From a virus, in IMG/VR virus record IMGVR_UViG_3300025832_000058, positions 1 through 25,795 of that record: a stretch of 25,795 nt of DNA; one strand, 5' to 3'. Positions 19,437 to 25,795 of the stretch are shown here, piece by piece; the stretch's first letter is position 1, and the number at the start of each line of letters is the position of its first letter. The notes under the pieces were generated by a model that saw only the letters and a program-made list of their open reading frames with translations, searched no databases and was not told the DNA's origin. The position numbers and the translations under genes were made by a program.

Positions 19437-20348
19437 ATGACTATTGCAACAGGCTCAAGACACAACATGGCGTATGTTGTCGAATCTACATTCGGTACTA
19501 CTCCGTCAACACCTTCATTTCTACCCATTCGTCACACTGGCACAACTATTGGATTGTCGAAAGACGCAATTGAATCCGAAGAGTTGCGTGAAGATCGTCA
19601 AGTAGCTCATTTCCGTCATGGAAACAAGAGTGTTGCCGGTGATGTTAATGTTGAACTATCTTACGAATCATTTGATGACTTACTTGAAGCAGTATTATGC
19701 GGCACTTGGGCTACAGATGTATTGAAAGCCGGAACTACTCGCCGCAGCTACACTGTTGAGCGTCATCACCAAGACATCGGTAAATACTTGCGCTCTACTG
19801 GCTGCAACTTCAACTCTATGTCTTTGTCTGTTGCCCCTAACTCAATGGTTACTGGGTCGTTCTCAGTAGTTGGCAAAGACTTTACAATTGCGTCTACTCC
19901 TATTACTGGCGCTACTTATGGAACAGAAACTACTACTGCACCATTTGATTCGTTTACAGGGTCTATTACAGAAGGCGGTTCAAGCATTGCTGTTGTTACT
20001 GCGATTGAGTTGAGCTTAGATAACGGCATGGAATCTATGTACGTTGTAGGCTCTGACTCTACGCTTCAGCCTTCTATTGGCAAGTCTTCTGTCAGCGGTT
20101 CTATTACTGCTTACTTTGAGAACAGCACGCTAATTGACAAGTTTATTAACGAAACGTCTTCTAGCCTAACTTTTGTACTAACTGATCTGGCTGGTAACTC
20201 TTACACGTTTAATCTACCAAACGTCAAATACAACTCAGGTAATCCTGAAGTTGGCGGCGCTGGTGCAGTGACAGTATCCTTAGACTTTGTAGCGTTATAC
20301 AATTCTAGCGATGCATCTCAGATTAAGATTACAAGAGCAGACGCTTAA
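19437..20348 (+). CDS. Major tail tube protein
   Basis: A 303-residue tube protein: MTIATGSRHNMAYVVESTFG, TTPSTPSFLPIRHTGTTIGL, the element EELREDRQVAHFRHGNKSVA, and GDVNVELSYESFDDLLEAVL. This is the usual signature of siphovirus tube proteins in which ring subunits share a beta-barrel. A long beta-rich C-terminal half (about 140-300) completes it. No separate Ig-like domain is obvious. Abundant codons and a hairpin just after the stop suggest it is strongly expressed like the coat gene. Confidence 0.9.
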   Translation: MTIATGSRHNMAYVVESTFGTTPSTPSFLPIRHTGTTIGLSKDAIESEELREDRQVAHFRHGNKSVAGDVNVELSYESFDDLLEAVLCGTWATDVLKAGTTRRSYTVERHHQDIGKYLRSTGCNFNSMSLSVAPNSMVTGSFSVVGKDFTIASTPITGATYGTETTTAPFDSFTGSITEGGSSIAVVTAIELSLDNGMESMYVVGSDSTLQPSIGKSSVSGSITAYFENSTLIDKFINETSSSLTFVLTDLAGNSYTFNLPNVKYNSGNPEVGGAGAVTVSLDFVALYNSSDASQIKITRADA

Positions 20349-20354
20349 CAAACT

Positions 20355-20375
20355 AAGGGGCCGCAAGGCTCCTTT
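20355..20375 (+). terminator. Terminator-like hairpin after the tail tube gene
   Basis: 8-bp stem with one G-U pair (20355-20362 with 20367-20374) and a GCAA tetraloop, then TATT. The short T-run suggests partial termination or mRNA 3' protection. Confidence 0.55.
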
Positions 20376-20394
20376 ATTAACTCTGGAGAGAGAA

Positions 20395-20748
20395 ATGGAT
20401 ATTGAACAACTTTATACTGCTGACGCACATGAAGAGGGCGCAGAAATACGCATATTAAGCCCGATTAACGGCGATGAAACTGATTTCTACATCATCGTAA
20501 AGGGTGTTGACTCAAAGTCGTACAGAGAAGCTGTAAGGGCGTATCACAGGAAGTTAATAAATAAAGAGGATGGTGGCGAAATTGATCTGTTAGTAGCTAT
20601 CACTAAAGGTTGGCGCGGATTGCAGAGTAAAGGCAAAGAAGTAAAGTTTACTTCTAAATTAGCTTATGATCTTTACGTCAATGCTCCTAACATTGCTTCT
20701 CAAGTAGATGCGTTTGTAGCTGAACGAAGAAATTTTACCAAGGGCTAA
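20395..20748 (+). CDS. Tail assembly chaperone, short product (G-like)
   Basis: A 117-residue protein between the tube and tape measure genes, the position of lambda G. Starts MDIEQLYTADAHEEGAEIRI; acidic, with a tail-chaperone-like arrangement (LSPINGDETDFYIIVKGVDS, KSYREAVRAYHRKLINKEDG, DAFVAERRNF). ATG 20395 has GGAGAG upstream; a longer frame from 20311 lies inside the tube gene. It would bind the tape measure protein during tail assembly. The codons AGA-AAT-TTT near its end form a canonical -1 slippery site, so it also gives a longer product. Confidence 0.8.
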   Translation: MDIEQLYTADAHEEGAEIRILSPINGDETDFYIIVKGVDSKSYREAVRAYHRKLINKEDGGEIDLLVAITKGWRGLQSKGKEVKFTSKLAYDLYVNAPNIASQVDAFVAERRNFTKG

Positions 20749-21077
20749 CTGAAGAGTTATGTACTTTTGCTTCATGGCAGTTTTGGGCTGCTGGATACGA
20801 CAAAGGTTCAACAGTTAGCCGCATAGCTAATCTACGTCAAGTTGCTAAAAGCTTGGGCCGCAATCCCAAAGAGCTAGATGATGAGCCTGAATTAAGGCAA
20901 GAATTGTCGTATCTTTGGGAATTGTTCGTGTCGTTAAAAAATGCCTCCTCTGGCGCAATCAGTTACAATGAAATAAATTCGTATATGTCTATTTATGGAA
21001 AGCTATCTACTTTTGAGGTAGACCTTATTCGTACATTAGACACCTTACACGCTAAAGAGGTTAGTAATAATGGCTGA
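20395..21077 (+). CDS. Tail assembly chaperone, -1 frameshift product (GT-like)
   Basis: Reading 20395-20736 in frame 0 and then shifting -1 (next codon starting at 20736) gives a fusion of about 227 residues ending at TGA 21075-21077. The shifted part reads YQGLTEELCTFASWQFWAAG and later GRNPKELDDEPELRQELSYL and NEINSYMSIYGKLSTFEVDL. There is no good independent start for this second part. Lambda G/GT and most siphoviruses use the same device to set the ratio of the two chaperones, which coat and recruit tape measure protein. The end overlaps the tape measure start by 8 nt. Confidence 0.75.
20730..20736 (+). other. -1 ribosomal frameshift site A AAT TTT
   Basis: Heptamer AAATTTT in the correct phase (AGA-AAT-TTT) 10 nt before the zero-frame stop. 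It fits the X-XXY-YYZ rule. The -1 frame is open from here to 21077. Confidence 0.75.
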
Positions 21078-22833
21078 TAATACTTCAACGCTTGGTATCG
21101 AGGTAACAACTAAAGGCATAAGCAAAGCTACTGAAGAAGTAGAAAAGCTTTCTAATGCTGGAGCCAAAGCCGAGAAAAACACGCAAAATCTTGGGAAAGC
21201 AGCTAAAAGCACAGTTGCTCCTATGAAAAATATGCGCGCTCAAGCGCAGCAAGCTTCGTATCAGTTGCAGGATATTGCAGTTCAAGCTCAAATGGGGACA
21301 AGTGCTTTTACTATTATTGGGCAGCAGGGTTCTCAGTTGGCTTCCGTATTTGGCCCAGCAGGTGCAGTAACAGGTGCGCTTATTGCTTTTGGTGCAATTA
21401 TTGGTGGGTTCTTATGGGACTCCATGAATAAATCTGGTGATGCTGCTGAAGAGCTTGCTGACCGCATGAAAACTCTTGGCGATAGATTTGATGTTGCTAC
21501 TAGAGCGCAAAAGTTGTTTTTGAGAGCTGAAGCAACTAAAACGATATCCGAAAGAAAAGAAGAAATAAAGTCACTTACCGAAGAAATGGGCAAGCTTAAT
21601 AATAATCAATTTGATTTGTCTGAGATTTTTAGTGGCGACCTTACTTATCAAGAAAGGATTGATAAAACAAATGAACTGGTAGCTAAAATTGATGAGCTAA
21701 ACATTCTAAATGAAGAAACTGCTCAATCAGTTAATGGCACTAGCAAAGAAACAGCCTCATATGTTTTAAAGCTGACAGAGCAGGCAGATGTTTTGGGGTT
21801 TACTGCAAAGCAATTAGCCCAATATAAAATTAATCAGCTTGGCGCTACAGGCGCAGATGCGGCTGCAATTCACGAAAAATCTCGACTAATCTTTTTGTAC
21901 GAAAAAGAGCAAGAAGCTTTAAAAGAGGCAGCAAGGCAAAAAACAAAAGATGAGGCGGCAGAGAAAAAGAAAGTTGCGGCTGATGCTAGAAAAGCAGCTA
22001 AAGATCAAGCCAAGTCAGACCGAGACGCAGAAAAACTAAAGAAAGACAAAGAAAGCGCCCAAGGTCGATTATTGCAAATTGCTCAATCAGCAATGGAAGA
22101 AGCAGCCCTTATTGATTCTTTGGAGGCCGAGGCTGTAGCAAAAACTCAAGCTGACAGGGATGCCAAGCTAATAAGCCAAGAAGAGTTTGAGATAGCTAAA
22201 GGCCAGCTAGAGGAAAAATACAGCAAAGACAGAGTTGCTCTTGCCGAAGCAGAAGCTCAAGCTAAAACAGATATTCAACAACAGGTTCTTACAAGTTTAG
22301 GTGGAATGGCCGGTCAGTTAGCAGGCATAGCCGCTGAAGGGTCAAAAGAAGCTAAAGTTTTATTTGCAATGCAAAAAGCCATTGCTATAGCTCAGATTAT
22401 AGTTTCCACCGAAGTTGCTGCTCAGGCTGCTGCCGCTCAAGCTGCAATCCTTACTGGGCCTGTTGGGTATTTTGCTACAGCGGCAGGCATTAGGGCTGTA
22501 GGTTACGCATCTGCCGGTATTGTTGCCGGAACCGCTATTGCTGGTGGTCGAGCATTAGGTGGTCAGGTTAGAGGCGGTGAATCGTATCTTGTTGGTGAGC
22601 GTGGCCCAGAGCTGCTTACTATGGGTAGTTCAGGTCGTATTGCTACTAACGAGAACCTAAAGAAAGCTGTTGGATCAGAAAGTGGTCAGTCTCAAGCCAA
22701 TGTTAGTGTAAACTTCAGCATACAGGCTAATGACACTGCTGGATTTGATAGGCTTCTAAACTCCCGCAGAGGTCAGATTGTTTCTATGATTAACCATGCG
22801 GTCAATAATCGCGGAAGAGCGTCTATAACATGA
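21070..22833 (+). CDS. Tail tape measure protein
   Basis: A 587-residue tape measure that sets tail length and is ejected with the DNA. The N-terminus is coiled-coil (MADNTSTLGIEVTTKGISKA, and VEKLSNAGAKAEKNTQNLGK), followed by QASYQLQDIAVQAQMGTSAF and a hydrophobic helix (GAVTGALIAFGAIIGGFLW). Long charged coiled coils (about 280-420) come next, then a second Ala/Gly-rich hydrophobic region (about 425-500), then GGQVRGGESYLVGERGPELL, a motif common near the C-terminus of tape measures. By the usual 0.15 nm per residue, the tail would be roughly 85-90 nm. ATG 21070 has GAGGTT upstream. Confidence 0.9.
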   Translation: MADNTSTLGIEVTTKGISKATEEVEKLSNAGAKAEKNTQNLGKAAKSTVAPMKNMRAQAQQASYQLQDIAVQAQMGTSAFTIIGQQGSQLASVFGPAGAVTGALIAFGAIIGGFLWDSMNKSGDAAEELADRMKTLGDRFDVATRAQKLFLRAEATKTISERKEEIKSLTEEMGKLNNNQFDLSEIFSGDLTYQERIDKTNELVAKIDELNILNEETAQSVNGTSKETASYVLKLTEQADVLGFTAKQLAQYKINQLGATGADAAAIHEKSRLIFLYEKEQEALKEAARQKTKDEAAEKKKVAADARKAAKDQAKSDRDAEKLKKDKESAQGRLLQIAQSAMEEAALIDSLEAEAVAKTQADRDAKLISQEEFEIAKGQLEEKYSKDRVALAEAEAQAKTDIQQQVLTSLGGMAGQLAGIAAEGSKEAKVLFAMQKAIAIAQIIVSTEVAAQAAAAQAAILTGPVGYFATAAGIRAVGYASAGIVAGTAIAGGRALGGQVRGGESYLVGERGPELLTMGSSGRIATNENLKKAVGSESGQSQANVSVNFSIQANDTAGFDRLLNSRRGQIVSMINHAVNNRGRASIT

Positions 22834-23408
22834 GTGGAACATACCCAGCATCACCCGTATTTGCATCTATCGGGTTTAAGAGCCAGCATTACAATTTGGC
22901 TAGTGAAAGCGTCTCAGGCCGCACCCAAGTCAGAAACATTGGCGGGCAGCGGTTTGAGTTCTCAGCCCAATACTCTAAGCTTAGTCGTGCGGAGTTTGCT
23001 CCGGTTATGGCGTTTGTTATGGCTCAAAGAGGTATGGCAGAAACATTCTCTATTGTATTGCCAGAGATAAGCTCCAAAAGTGGAACTGCTTCTGGTACTG
23101 CGCGGGCTAACGGCGCTGCTGTTATTGGCGCAACATCGGTTAATGTCGATGGGTTTAGTGGAGTGTTAAAGGCTGGCGATATGGTAAAGTTTTCTAACCA
23201 TAGTAAAGTCTATATGATTACCGCAGACCGATCCGGCGCTGGTGCATTGGCAATTCAGCCTGCTCTAAGAGTCGCGTTGACTAACGATTTAGTTGTGACA
23301 TACGACAATGTACCATTTACGGTACGTTTAAATAACGATGTTCAGAGTTATTCTTTGGAATCTGCATCTTTACTTGATTACGAAGTAGACTTTATAGAGG
23401 CAGTGTAA
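22830..23408 (+). CDS. Distal tail protein (lambda gpM-like position)
   Basis: A 192-residue beta-rich protein directly after the tape measure: PASPVFASIGFKSQHYNLAS, SESVSGRTQVRNIGGQRFEF, LSRAEFAPVMAFVMAQRGMA, then an inserted beta segment (GTASGTARANGAAVIGATSV, later VFTVR-like strand VPFTVRLNNDVQSYSLESAS). The order corresponds to distal tail or baseplate-hub proteins of lambda-like tips. Its start overlaps the tape measure stop (ATGA), and its stop overlaps the next start (TAATG). Confidence 0.65.
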   Translation: MSGTYPASPVFASIGFKSQHYNLASESVSGRTQVRNIGGQRFEFSAQYSKLSRAEFAPVMAFVMAQRGMAETFSIVLPEISSKSGTASGTARANGAAVIGATSVNVDGFSGVLKAGDMVKFSNHSKVYMITADRSGAGALAIQPALRVALTNDLVVTYDNVPFTVRLNNDVQSYSLESASLLDYEVDFIEAV

Positions 23409-23962
23409 TGACAAGATCAATAAACGCAGCAACTATTGCCGAACTTGCAAAAGATAACTTTAATCTTGCTACTTTGATTCAATTTGATTTGTCTACTACC
23501 TTGTATCTTACAGACTGGGATAGAAACTTATCTGCCTTGTCTCAGACATGGGTAAGCAGCTCACATTTCTTGGGTGTTGGAGATGTTACAGAAACATCTG
23601 ATTTAAGAGTGAACACCCTTGACGTTACTTTGTCTGGCGTTGAGCAATCTTATGTCGCTATCTTTCTAGCCCAGAATTACATTGACCGGCCTGTAAAAAT
23701 ATACAGGGCCGCTATTAGCGCATCTGATGCAGTAATCGGCGATCCAATACTGTTATTTGAAGGCTTAATGACTGGCTTTAATATTCAAGACAGTAAAGAT
23801 ACAAGTACCATTACAGTACAACTTGCTTCTCACTGGAAAGACTTTGAGAAAGAAGTTGGCCGAAAGACAAACAACAACTCGCAATCTATTCATTTCCCTG
23901 CTGATAAAGGGTTTCAATTTGCGGCTAAAACAATTAAAGATTTAAAGTGGGGTCGTGAATAA
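23408..23962 (+). CDS. Minor tail protein (lambda gpL-like position, DUF2163-like)
   Basis: A 184-residue tail-tip protein: MTRSINAATIAELAKDNFNL, ATLIQFDLSTTLYLTDWDRN, SSHFLGVGDVTETSDLRVNT, LDVTLSGVEQSYVAIFLAQN, YIDRPVKIYRAAISASDAVI. This pattern (V/I-x-FD-x-ST-x-x-YLTD-W, LDVTLSG, RPVKIYRA) is typical of DUF2163-like tail proteins that link distal tail and J-like proteins. No cysteines are seen, so the Fe-S cluster of lambda gpL is absent. Both ends overlap neighbours by TAATG. Confidence 0.75.
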   Translation: MTRSINAATIAELAKDNFNLATLIQFDLSTTLYLTDWDRNLSALSQTWVSSSHFLGVGDVTETSDLRVNTLDVTLSGVEQSYVAIFLAQNYIDRPVKIYRAAISASDAVIGDPILLFEGLMTGFNIQDSKDTSTITVQLASHWKDFEKEVGRKTNNNSQSIHFPADKGFQFAAKTIKDLKWGRE

Positions 23963-25795
23963 TGGCATTGTTTTGGGTAGCAGCGGCATTTGTAGGTGCC
24001 ACAACCGTTTCATACGTCATGACGCAAAAGGCGAAAAAAGCGGCGCAAAAAGCTGCCGATGCTATGGCTGGCGTTCTTGTTAACAAAGAATCTAACATTG
24101 AGCCTATTCCCGTTATTTACGGTACTAGAAGAGTTGGTGGTGTTCGTGTATTTGTTTCGACAAGAGATGCTTCTGGGGGTGATCCAAATGAATTCTTATA
24201 CATTGCTATGGTTTTAGCCGAAGGCGAAGTTGACGATATTACAGATATACACATTGATGACACTCCAATATCTGACAGCAAATATAATGGTCTTTATACA
24301 ATTAATGTCCATACTGGCGCTGACAATCAAGCTTACGATTCTCTTCTTACGCAAGCTAATGCTGGCTGGACAACCGCTCATAAATTAAGTGGAGTTGCTT
24401 ATCTAGCTATTAAGCTAAAGTGGGATTCTGATGTATTCCAAGGGGTTCCAGATATTACTGCGCTTGTTCGTGGCAGAAAAGTATACGACCCGCGATCACC
24501 TAGCGCCGCTAACGCTTACAGCACTAACCCTGCTTTATGTTTGCGCGATTACATGACTAACACAAGATTTGGTAAAGGACTTCCAGCATCAGCAATAGAT
24601 GATGTTGCGTTTTCAGCAGCGGCTACAGATTGTGACGAAAGTGTAACTTTTTACACTGGAAGTGGAACAGGAAAGATATTTGAGACAAATGCAGTACTGC
24701 AAACAGACGAAACATTATTCTCTAACATAGAAAAAATGCTAATGGGCTGTCGTGGGTTCCTGCCTTATACGCAAGGCAAGTACGGATTGATCATTGATAA
24801 ATCTAGATCAGTTAGCTACGCATTTGATACAGATACAATCGTTGGCGGAATCTCTATTCAAGGTGAATCAAAAGAGAACAAGTTTAATAGGGTTATTGTT
24901 AAGTTTGCTAATCCTGCTGTAGATTATCAACCTGATCAAGCTACATGGCCTGATGCTGGGTCTAGCGAAGAGACTGCATTTTTAAGCGAAGATAATGGCA
25001 CGTTGTTGGTTACAGATTTAGATATGCCAACAGTTACTAACTACTATGCTGCCAGAGATTTGGCGAGAGTCATTCTTAAACGATCTAGAAGCTCTTTGCG
25101 CTGTAGTTTTAAGACTACAAGTGAAGCCTTACAGCTATCGGTTGGTGACGTAGTTACAGTTACTCACCCTACGCCAGCTTGGGTAGCAAAGCCTTTTCAG
25201 ATAGAAGAGATTACCCTTAACTATGACGGGACTTGTTCTGTTTCTTTGCTGCAATACGATTCAACTATTTACACTTACGATCTAGCGGCAGAAGAAATTA
25301 CTTATCCGCAATCGGTATTGCCTAATCCGTTTTCGGTAGTGCCACCATCATCTTTAAGCACATCTGCAACTACTAGCGTTGCATTAGATGGAACTATAAT
25401 TCCTGCAATTGAAGCATCTTGGACTGCAAGTACAGACTCATTTGTAGCGCAATATGATCTTCAGTGGAGTACAGACAACACTAATTTCCAATCGGTTGTT
25501 ACTGACAATACTAGGTTTATAGTATCTCCGACTATTGCTGCGGCAACATATTACTTTAAGGTAAGATCAATTAACTCTTTAGGAGTTAAAAGCGTATTTG
25601 TAACAGCTAACCAAGGTTCTGTTGGAGATACTACAGCTCCTGCTTTGCCTACAGCGTTATCAGCAACCGCTGGCTATAAGTCCATTAGCCTTGAGTGGAC
25701 TAACCCAGCAGACAAAGACTTTTCAAATACAGAAGTTTATAGGGCTACATCTTCTGGCGGCACTTATGCTGAAGTGGCTACTGTAGGCGGTGGAT
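23962..25795 (+). CDS. Tail-tip attachment protein, J-like, 3' end outside window
   Basis: Open reading frame of 611 codons to the right edge, starting MALFWVAAAFVGATTVSYVM, which includes one hydrophobic N-terminal helix. The body matches the central tail-tip / host-specificity proteins: EPIPVIYGTRRVGGVRVFVS, then LYIAMVLAEGEVDDITDIHI, ALVRGRKVYDPRSP, LCLRDYMTNTRFGKGLP, and later NRVIVKFANP and LQLSVGDVVTVTH. From about residue 470 two fibronectin type III-like domains begin (IEASWTASTDSFVAQYDLQW; YKSISLEWTNPADKDFSNTE). It forms the tip that touches the receptor. The TAATG overlap with the previous gene supports the start. The frame is continuous as far as read. Confidence 0.88.
   Translation, partial: MALFWVAAAFVGATTVSYVMTQKAKKAAQKAADAMAGVLVNKESNIEPIPVIYGTRRVGGVRVFVSTRDASGGDPNEFLYIAMVLAEGEVDDITDIHIDDTPISDSKYNGLYTINVHTGADNQAYDSLLTQANAGWTTAHKLSGVAYLAIKLKWDSDVFQGVPDITALVRGRKVYDPRSPSAANAYSTNPALCLRDYMTNTRFGKGLPASAIDDVAFSAAATDCDESVTFYTGSGTGKIFETNAVLQTDETLFSNIEKMLMGCRGFLPYTQGKYGLIIDKSRSVSYAFDTDTIVGGISIQGESKENKFNRVIVKFANPAVDYQPDQATWPDAGSSEETAFLSEDNGTLLVTDLDMPTVTNYYAARDLARVILKRSRSSLRCSFKTTSEALQLSVGDVVTVTHPTPAWVAKPFQIEEITLNYDGTCSVSLLQYDSTIYTYDLAAEEITYPQSVLPNPFSVVPPSSLSTSATTSVALDGTIIPAIEASWTASTDSFVAQYDLQWSTDNTNFQSVVTDNTRFIVSPTIAAATYYFKVRSINSLGVKSVFVTANQGSVGDTTAPALPTALSATAGYKSISLEWTNPADKDFSNTEVYRATSSGGTYAEVATVGGG

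Overview
This window reads as about 26 kb of the genome or prophage of a tailed, probably siphoviral, phage. The host is inferred to be a gammaproteobacterium, because the early genes are of lambda/P22 type (ERF annealase, YqaJ-type exonuclease, NinB, NinG). The DNA is AT-rich by eye, gene packing is dense, and ATGA or TAATG stop/start overlaps are very frequent. No integrase, excisionase, host gene or tRNA was seen, so lifestyle and integration state cannot be decided.

Layout. (1) Positions 1-923, rightward: the end of an M15-type peptidase (endolysin candidate) whose start lies left of the window, then a P-loop sulfotransferase-like protein with a PRSRT motif. This is probably the tail end of the late region if the genome is circular or circularly permuted. 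(2) 922-1060, leftward: a self-contained tiny transcription unit (promoter, strong Shine-Dalgarno, 21-residue hydrophobic peptide, terminator). (3) 1061-1284: a repeat-rich non-coding stretch. (4) 1285-8883, leftward early region: a promoter at about 8855-8883 drives a 61-aa protein, ERF, exonuclease and an SSB-like protein. Then come a small HTH regulator, a highly structured non-coding interval (6515-6850), an HNH-AP2 endonuclease, a replication-type protein, a Cys-cluster/HTH protein, NinB, a metallophosphoesterase, a zinc-ribbon microprotein, a DUF3310-like protein, NinG, a separately promoted secreted tandem-repeat protein, and several small proteins. (5) 8896-9270: nine same-strand copies of an 11-bp iteron followed by a repeat-rich tract, a candidate replication origin. 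(6) 9280-12062: a second leftward operon with its own promoter and overlapping palindromic operator, encoding a GP88-like protein, small phage proteins of unknown role and two membrane microproteins. (7) 12112-25795, rightward late region: an unknown protein, small and large terminase, DUF4055 portal, scaffold, P22-type coat protein, connector and neck proteins, tail terminator, tail tube, tail chaperone pair with a -1 frameshift site, tape measure, distal tail proteins and a tail-tip J-like protein that runs off the right edge.

How it works together. Two leftward operons flank the iteron region and supply recombination (ERF, exonuclease, SSB-like, NinB/NinG) and probably replication functions. 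Divergent promoters at about 12.03-12.14 kb separate early leftward from late rightward transcription. The late operon follows the usual packaging-head-neck-tail order, with internal hairpins after the coat and tube genes and a promoter plus structured leader before scaffold/coat, consistent with extra expression of the abundant structural proteins.

The least explained parts are the structured RNA-like interval at 6515-6850, the 21-residue peptide unit, the iteron/origin-like region with its adjacent GP88-containing operon, and the tandem-repeat secreted protein with a private promoter. All family calls come from reading the translated sequences; no database search or folding program was run.
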